From Riptortus pedestris (taxonomy: Eukaryota > Arthropoda > Insecta > Hemiptera > Alydidae): DNA of 64,000 bases. Position 1 is the first letter of the stretch; each line of letters opens with the position of its first letter. The notes under the pieces are model-generated. The model made no database searches. It was not told the DNA's origin and saw nothing but the letters and a program-made list of their open reading frames with translations. The stretch lies in assembly GCA_019009955.1 (NCBI GenBank), contig CM032230.1, positions 28,740,001 to 28,804,000 of the forward strand, read 5' to 3'. This document shows, piece after piece, positions 58,231 to 64,000 of this stretch. Made by a program: the position numbers and the translations under genes.

Positions 58231-59060
58231 AACTCTTTTCTGTTTGCTTTATCACATAAATTGGGCGTTAATTTCAATTGATATAAAATTTTGAAAAATA
58301 TAACCAGATCGAAAAATAATTTAGACTATTATTACAGTTGACGTGATAATATTTTCTGTGATTTTACTACATGAAGAAGGAAAAAAAACAGCGTCCATGT
58401 TTATCAACGTGACAGGTTAATCCAGGAGAAACAAATATTAAATAATATAGATAATTGTTTTTATTAATATTTCTCAGATTGATATTGTTTTACAATGTAC
58501 TGATTATTGGATACCAATTACTTGGTACGTTATTAATGTTCAATTAACGAGTGATATAAGTAATAAAAGTGCATGAAAATTACAGTTTACCACTGCAGAT
58601 CAATGCAAGCTTAGACGCACGACAACACACAAAGGGATTAATGATATAACATGTTTATACAAACGAAAATAAAGTGATTACAGTGAGAATACAAATAAAC
58701 AATATATGCATTCTACTGTCACGCTTCAGGAAAATGTTGTTAGTGTTGACAATATATTAAGCTCATTCAATCAAATTGGATATCGATTGGGAAGTCCACT
58801 GAACTCAATCAATGGTCAAATTGAGTTGTAAATAGGAGATGAATGGAATGCTGCCGCCGTAATCAGCGCAGACCTCAAGGGGTTACCTTTCAATTGGCAG
58901 GCTGAGCCGCGCAAAACCCCACTTCACAATTAATAGCCGTGAATTAAGGAGACCAATTATACTAATTTATCAATGAAGTGGTGTGGGGCGGTGCAGTTTG
59001 GATATGTTGAATGAAATAAGCTTTGCATGGGTGAATTATTAAGATATACCTCTCCCTCCC
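58231..59060. other. Unique spacer with a GC-rich patch
   Basis: 58848-58920 is markedly GC-richer (CTGCCGCCGTAATCAGCGCA; TTGGCAGGCTGAGCCGCGCA) and is bordered by homeobox-like ATTA words. No ORF or RNA gene recognised; possibly conserved non-coding DNA. Confidence 0.35.
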
Positions 59061-59087
59061 TCTCTAAAACAATTATAAGCGCTGAGT

Positions 59088-59120
59088 GCACTTTCATAGC
59101 AGTAGCTCCATCATCAGTGC
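59088..59120 (-). ncRNA. Hammerhead-ribozyme-like hairpin, copy 2
   Basis: Minus strand reads GCACTGATGATGGAGC, then TACTGCTATGAAAGTGC. It has a canonical CTGATGA box, a GAAA box and the same outer GCACT/AGTGC pairing as 23923. The inner stem is damaged. The flanking text also resembles the 23.9-kb copy, suggesting the same Penelope-like family. Confidence 0.4.
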
Positions 59121-59199
59121 TTAAACAATAGCTTAGTTCGCCCTAGTGCCGTGGTTCAAACTGCACTGAAGATACAAATAGTGTTCTGAAATCGCATTC

Positions 59200-59957
59200 T
59201 GTCAGAAAGAATCAGCTGAAAAATGATTTTTTTTATTAACTCATGTATAAAATTGGTTCCCTGGCCACCGAACGTCCCAGGTAGAAGGGCCTTACTCTAC
59301 TATGCAGCATGTTACACACATCGTGTTTAATATGACGTGCACATTTCCATTTTTCTTTAAACTCAAAAACACTGTCAGGTCACATGGAATACCTTAAGAC
59401 GGGCGTGCGACCGCCCAGTATAAACATTCACATTTCAAAGACTTTTAAATCAACTAATAATTCCAATACTCATAGCACTTTTATGATTTGCATAATTTAT
59501 TAACGTCTACGTTTACTACCCCGAGTCGTGAGTTCTTTTAATAGCAATTTCTAAAAGCAATCGTATGGGAACATCAGACAAGATAAATCTAATGATTCAA
59601 AAGTTTTAAATTAAACAATTTTTAAAGTTGAAGAACTTGGCACAAATTTTAAAAATGTAAACGTCTTCCTCGACTCCTTTCTTTTCTCGCCGCTGGCTAA
59701 ATATATGACTTTTAAAAACTTTAGAGTAAGGGACGTCTTCTACTTGACTACCCATTGCATAATTTAGACTCTAAACTTATAAACGGGAAATATTTCAGCT
59801 TTTACCCAATTTCAGCAGAGAAAGAAAATAATATTAATTTTCCAAAAGTGTATTGAACTATAATACCGCAACAAATAAATCACCTCGAAATCTTCCATGA
59901 AATTGACATTCAAATGCCGTTGGAATATTTATTTTTGGTCAATGTTTCCTGATCAGA
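59200..59957. other. No recognisable gene
   Basis: AT-rich spacer. Confidence 0.5.
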
Positions 59958-60091
59958 TTTTAGCAGGTTCCCCCAAAGGGAAATCAGTTATTGACACGAT
60001 TTTTGAAAAATTTCCTCAAATGTTCATCAATCCTACCCAGGAGATGACGAAAATAAGGTCCGTTCAAAATGATATATAAATATATAAATAT

Positions 60092-60149
<58 letters not shown>

Positions 60150-60922
60150 CTGTTAACGCTCTAGTGTCGCAATTTTTGTTTGATCATTACCAAACTTCAT
60201 ATTTAAGCGTTTTATATAAAAAAAAAAGGTTTAAGTTCGTTAATGGCTGAAATCGAACCAGGGGGGGGGGGGTTAGTGGAGGGAATCTCGAAATACATCA
60301 ATACCATTACTATAAGTCGGATCGAAAACTTGTATAGGACCAATCATATTGCAAATTAAATGATCTATAAATATTGGTCTATACATATTTTCTGTATCAT
60401 GAATAGTAACCGAGATATTTGGATTTTATAGTTTTCCGCTTTAAGTAAACTCCCTTTCCTATTCGTATTATATTAATAATTAGCTGTTACTTCATGAATA
60501 TTGTATTCATTGAACTTTTACTTTGTGAGATATATGCAATTACTCCGCCCCCCCCACCCCTTCTTTTGCTATTGGTTTACTAAAATGTAAGTAAATGAGA
60601 TTATTCTGACTCATTACAAATTACAGCAATAGCTATAGTAGAAGTTCTCAATAAAATTAATATGTTATACCTATAGAGATATATTTCATTAACAGTTTTT
60701 CTTTCCGGTGTAGAATTCAGGTTGGCTGGCCTGATTGTTTACAATTCAGACGCTTTCCGTTGTAGAGTTATTAACTTGTATCTGAAAGATTTCTCATTAC
60801 CGTTTGTATTTATTCACTTATTCGTGGTGGTGCTACCAGTATGTATATTTATCTATTGTAAAACTTCGCGTGGGAAATCTTCTTAGTTTACCCAGCCTTT
60901 TTTTCAGGACTTTTTTTATAGA
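59958..60922 (-). mobile_element. HINE-like copy H33 (module C)
   Basis: TTTTAGCAGGTTCCCCCAAA hairpin, (AT)n at 60070-60145, core, a module-B-like stretch (60440-60550) and then module C in reverse (GTGGTGGTGCTACCAGTATG) to CAGCC before a T-run. Longest copy; B-like and C text together suggest C derives from B. Confidence 0.88.
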
Positions 60923-62884
60923 GTACTCGTAAGTCCCAAAAAATCCCCGTAATTGGAATATGTCTTAATTGTTGTTTCCTTATGTCAATGTGAGTCCGTG
61001 ACTAGGAAACGTTATACATGAATGCAGATGTTATACATGAATGTGCTTTTGTTGTAAGAGTCCTATTACCAAGATATGACTTGAGCCATCTATTTAGAAG
61101 GAGGTTTTATTAGAAAAACAGAGGATCAAAAGAAAACGTCATTGAATAAAGGCACAGGAATTTTAAATAAAACTGAATGCTCTTCTTATGCAGAAATTGC
61201 TCCAGGGCGTCCAACAGAAGAGAAAGAAGGTCTTCAAACAACAGTGAGCTTAATAAATAAAACGAATAAAAGGTGGAAATATTGGATTTCATATTTCTTC
61301 AACAACAACGTGCATTCCATAGAAAAATCCTCTTTTTAGTTCAAAGGGATCTTTCCCAGTAGTGCCTCTTTAGTTCTCTTAAAGGAACCTGTGACCAATA
61401 ATCCGATGACAGCTCAAAATGAAAATAATAACCGCTGGATAATGTAAATGAAAATATAGTGAAGGTAAAGGAGACGCAATTGTGAGAATTTTCACAACCC
61501 CCCTCCCAGCTAGCAATAGTCGGAACCTCACAACTTAAATAGTTTACTTCTTTCAAAACAAAAAGACTTTCCAAAAAAAAATATTACTTTTTTAATGTTT
61601 AATTAATTCTCCTATTTTCATTAATATTATCCTTTTATTAAGTTCTTTTCCATTTTTGTTATGTTCCAGATAGGTTGGTAATTTATTTTACCAGTCGATT
61701 TCTTAACAGCTAAATTTAATTCACTTTTATAATAGATTAATTCTAGCTAAATATATTCAGTGCTGATAACATTAGAAGTTAAATCTCAGAAGTACTCTTC
61801 AAGTACACATGCTTTACTGCCAGAAGAACGTAGATGTCAAACTAAAAAATGAAGGGTTGGCGTATGGAGAGACAATTTTCTTCTTGGTTGACATTATAGC
61901 ACTTTTTTCTTAGAATATTTTTTAAGCACCCCCGAATTAGACTCCAGGGATTTATGATAGTTTTGAGACAAAGAGTCAACTCGATACACCACCGTTAACC
62001 AAATGAAATGAGGAGTCTAGAGTTGGGTATCATGATATACGAGAGGATTCAGTGGTCAGTTCACCAAGGATAATCCTGCCTGTAGACGGGATCTGCTCCA
62101 AGCAGTCGTTGTCCCACTTCTGTCTTGTTTAGTTTCTTTTAAGGTGGCTCAAATCACAAAGTAAATACTCAATAAATAATACAATAAAAATAATCCAAAA
62201 ACTTGACAAATGACTTGATAATGAATTACAAAAATTATAGTACACAATTTAAAATCTTAGTCATTCCGAAATCCGAAAAACATGAGTGGCATATCATTTT
62301 GTACTATATGTCAAAGGGGCTGCCTCCCTGAAAACTGTATTCCACCTTTACTTCATTCTCAGGGAATCTCTCGGGCTTCGGAAGCTCATTGAAAAGAATA
62401 CCAAAAGTCCACCGACAGTTTCATCTAACATGAACACCCCGAAGTCTTATGGCCGAAGATCTGGAATCGAAGGAAGCCCGAGATGCATCTATCCAAAGCA
62501 TATTTCCCTTTTTAGCAAAATATGAACAGCGCGGTGGTATTCGATTAATTTCGAAATCAATGAAGGACGATGGCCTGGGGTTTATTTCATATATTTCCCT
62601 TAGGAAAAATAACTTCTCAAAAATGCACAACATTGGGGACCATTAAAAGAAAACAAGAAAGAGTTTCACTTTTATTTGCCGAGAAAAAGAAAAAAAAAAG
62701 CCTCATATTTTTAGTTTTTCATAAAAGAATCGTAACTAGATCGGAGATAAGATACTTACTTCCAGAAAGTCTCGACAACTTGCCGAGAATTGCTGAAGTT
62801 TATTGCACCTGGAACGAGAATGACAAACAGGAGACGGAAGGATTTTATTATCAGTGTTCAGTCGTCTTTGAATTGAATTTTCCA
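60923..62884. other. 2 kb without recognisable genes
   Basis: Short open frames only (for example 62449-62646 plus, 65 codons). No domains or repeats recognised. Confidence 0.45.
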
Positions 62885-63420
62885 CGCTCGCTTAGTTCAC
62901 AAACCGGCCACAGATATGGAGATCACGTAGGCAGTGGCCAGGAGAGGAAACTGCCGCGCTAGCCTACAGGATAGGGCCCGCTTGATCTGAGCGGCCATTA
63001 CATCTGTGCAGTTGGTTTCCCTCGCCCAAGTGGACGGGTAGTTGGTTCCGCAAAAGAAAGAATAGTATTCACCACACGAAACCCTATTGTCAGAAAAGGA
63101 TCGCTGCATCGAAAGAAAGGTCTCCGCAACCAGTATTCACCAGCTAGAAAACAGAATCTCATTGGGAAATAACACCGGAAGAAGACTCCACTTCAAGGGA
63201 AGTATAGGTTTCCCGCAGATACCTACTTCTTATTATAATGCTAGCATTATCTACGCAAACAGTTAAATGAGTACTCATAATATAGGACCGATCGATCATT
63301 ATAGTGTATATATATTATTGGCTTGCCGCTGAAGTATTTTATAAAGTTAAATTTCCTTTGTTTCTTTTTCAACCGTTATAACAATAAATGTCAATGTTTA
63401 GTTCAATTAGCCATAAGGCC
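62885..63420 (+). repeat. Low-copy repeat W, copy 2 (uninterrupted)
   Basis: Collinear with 10735-10992 plus 11579-11920 but lacking the HINE, so it preserves the site before insertion (CCAGCTAGAAAACAG at about 63140). Slightly GC-rich left half. Confidence 0.75.
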
Positions 63421-64000
63421 TTGTATATTATTAGAACAAATTGTTAGCGTCACCCAACCCATATCCATCCATCAAATATAAAATGAATACTGCTGGAAAG
63501 CATTTCATTGCACTTTTAACAAAACAGAACGGTCTCATCCCCTACCAATTCATATACCATGTATAATCATCCTAATATTATGTATAATGTCCAACAAGCA
63601 AATAGATATCGTTGAATAATAATGTTAAAACTCAAAGAAAACAGGGGTAACTTTCAACTCCTCCGTCGGTACCGGCTGGTGACTGGATTTCCGAATAATC
63701 AGATTTGGCCTCCCCTACTTCAATGGACGTCTAGAAAGTAAATGTTTCATCTACTTTGCTAACTTATTCAGTACTATCTAAGGGCTGCAGAGAGACCCCA
63801 TCAAAGCTCCATCTTTAGTACTCTATAGGTCAGCCCTTTAGACGAGGGAGAGGAGACTCGAGTTATACTAACATAATTACTTTTGCTCACAACGGTTTTT
63901 TTTTTTTAAATCATCTAATTTCATAAGAATTTATAAAGCACAAAATAAATTTATACTATCATATATTTTAATGTTAAATTTTTAACCACCTTTGTAAAAG
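63421..64000. other. No recognisable gene
   Basis: AT-rich to the window edge. Confidence 0.5.

Noticed and set aside
62449..62646. 65-codon plus frame as a possible exon
   Set aside because: No domain recognised and flanked by stops and unrelated frames.

Overview
This is gene-poor, AT-rich eukaryotic DNA from an invertebrate, most likely an arthropod and probably an insect. The host is inferred only from the mobile-element mix: a Penelope-like element, a Helitron, a Merlin DNA transposon, I/Jockey/R1-type LINEs, tRNA-derived SINEs and a BEL/Gypsy-style LTR. I found no convincing host protein-coding gene, rRNA, functional tRNA, CRISPR array or bacterial-type operon. Nearly everything I can identify is transposable-element debris, much of it nested.

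The dominant feature is one dispersed family with about 30 copies or pieces on both strands. Each copy starts after an A-run with GTCCGTCACGCAGGGGCTGC. An internal motif AAGCAGATTTCCC follows about 30 bases in. Then come a variable 5' module (three types, here called A, B and C), a shared core, an (AT)n or (GT)n microsatellite, and a 3' hairpin GATTTCCCTTAAGGGAAATC ending in TGCTAAAA. The inset inverted repeat, 3' hairpin, internal microsatellite and lack of a clear target duplication fit the non-autonomous Helentron-associated elements (HINE/DINE-1 type). I call it the HINE-like family and number its copies H1 to H33.

Layout. 0-8 kb: HINE pieces, an IS630/mariner-like tail, and an internally deleted Helitron carrying a truncated Penelope-like element (RT plus GIY-YIG, frameshifted), the whole lying inside the AT tract of a HINE copy. 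8-14 kb: SINE, a palindromic element (family P) and a locally repeated family (X). 14-20 kb: two abutting HINEs with nested insertions, a decayed LINE RT, a 0.29-kb tandem duplication and more HINEs. 21-25 kb: SINE, LINE C-terminus, and a second P element split by a 530-bp foldback element with an 8-bp target duplication. 25-36 kb: old HINEs carrying retro-insertions, a LINE C-terminus, a third P element between inverted repeats, and a SINE split by a HINE that is itself split by a 607-bp insert. 36-48 kb: LINE pieces, an inverted pair of full HINEs and a short Merlin element with intact ends. 48-52.5 kb: a three-level nest of HINEs followed by an LTR. 52.5-64 kb: LINE remnants, a fourth P element, more HINEs, and a second copy of the low-copy sequence seen at 10.7-11.9 kb.

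No coding element looks intact, so the window is best read as an archive of insertions. Its main value is that nested copies and uninterrupted paralogues fix the exact ends of several unnamed families.
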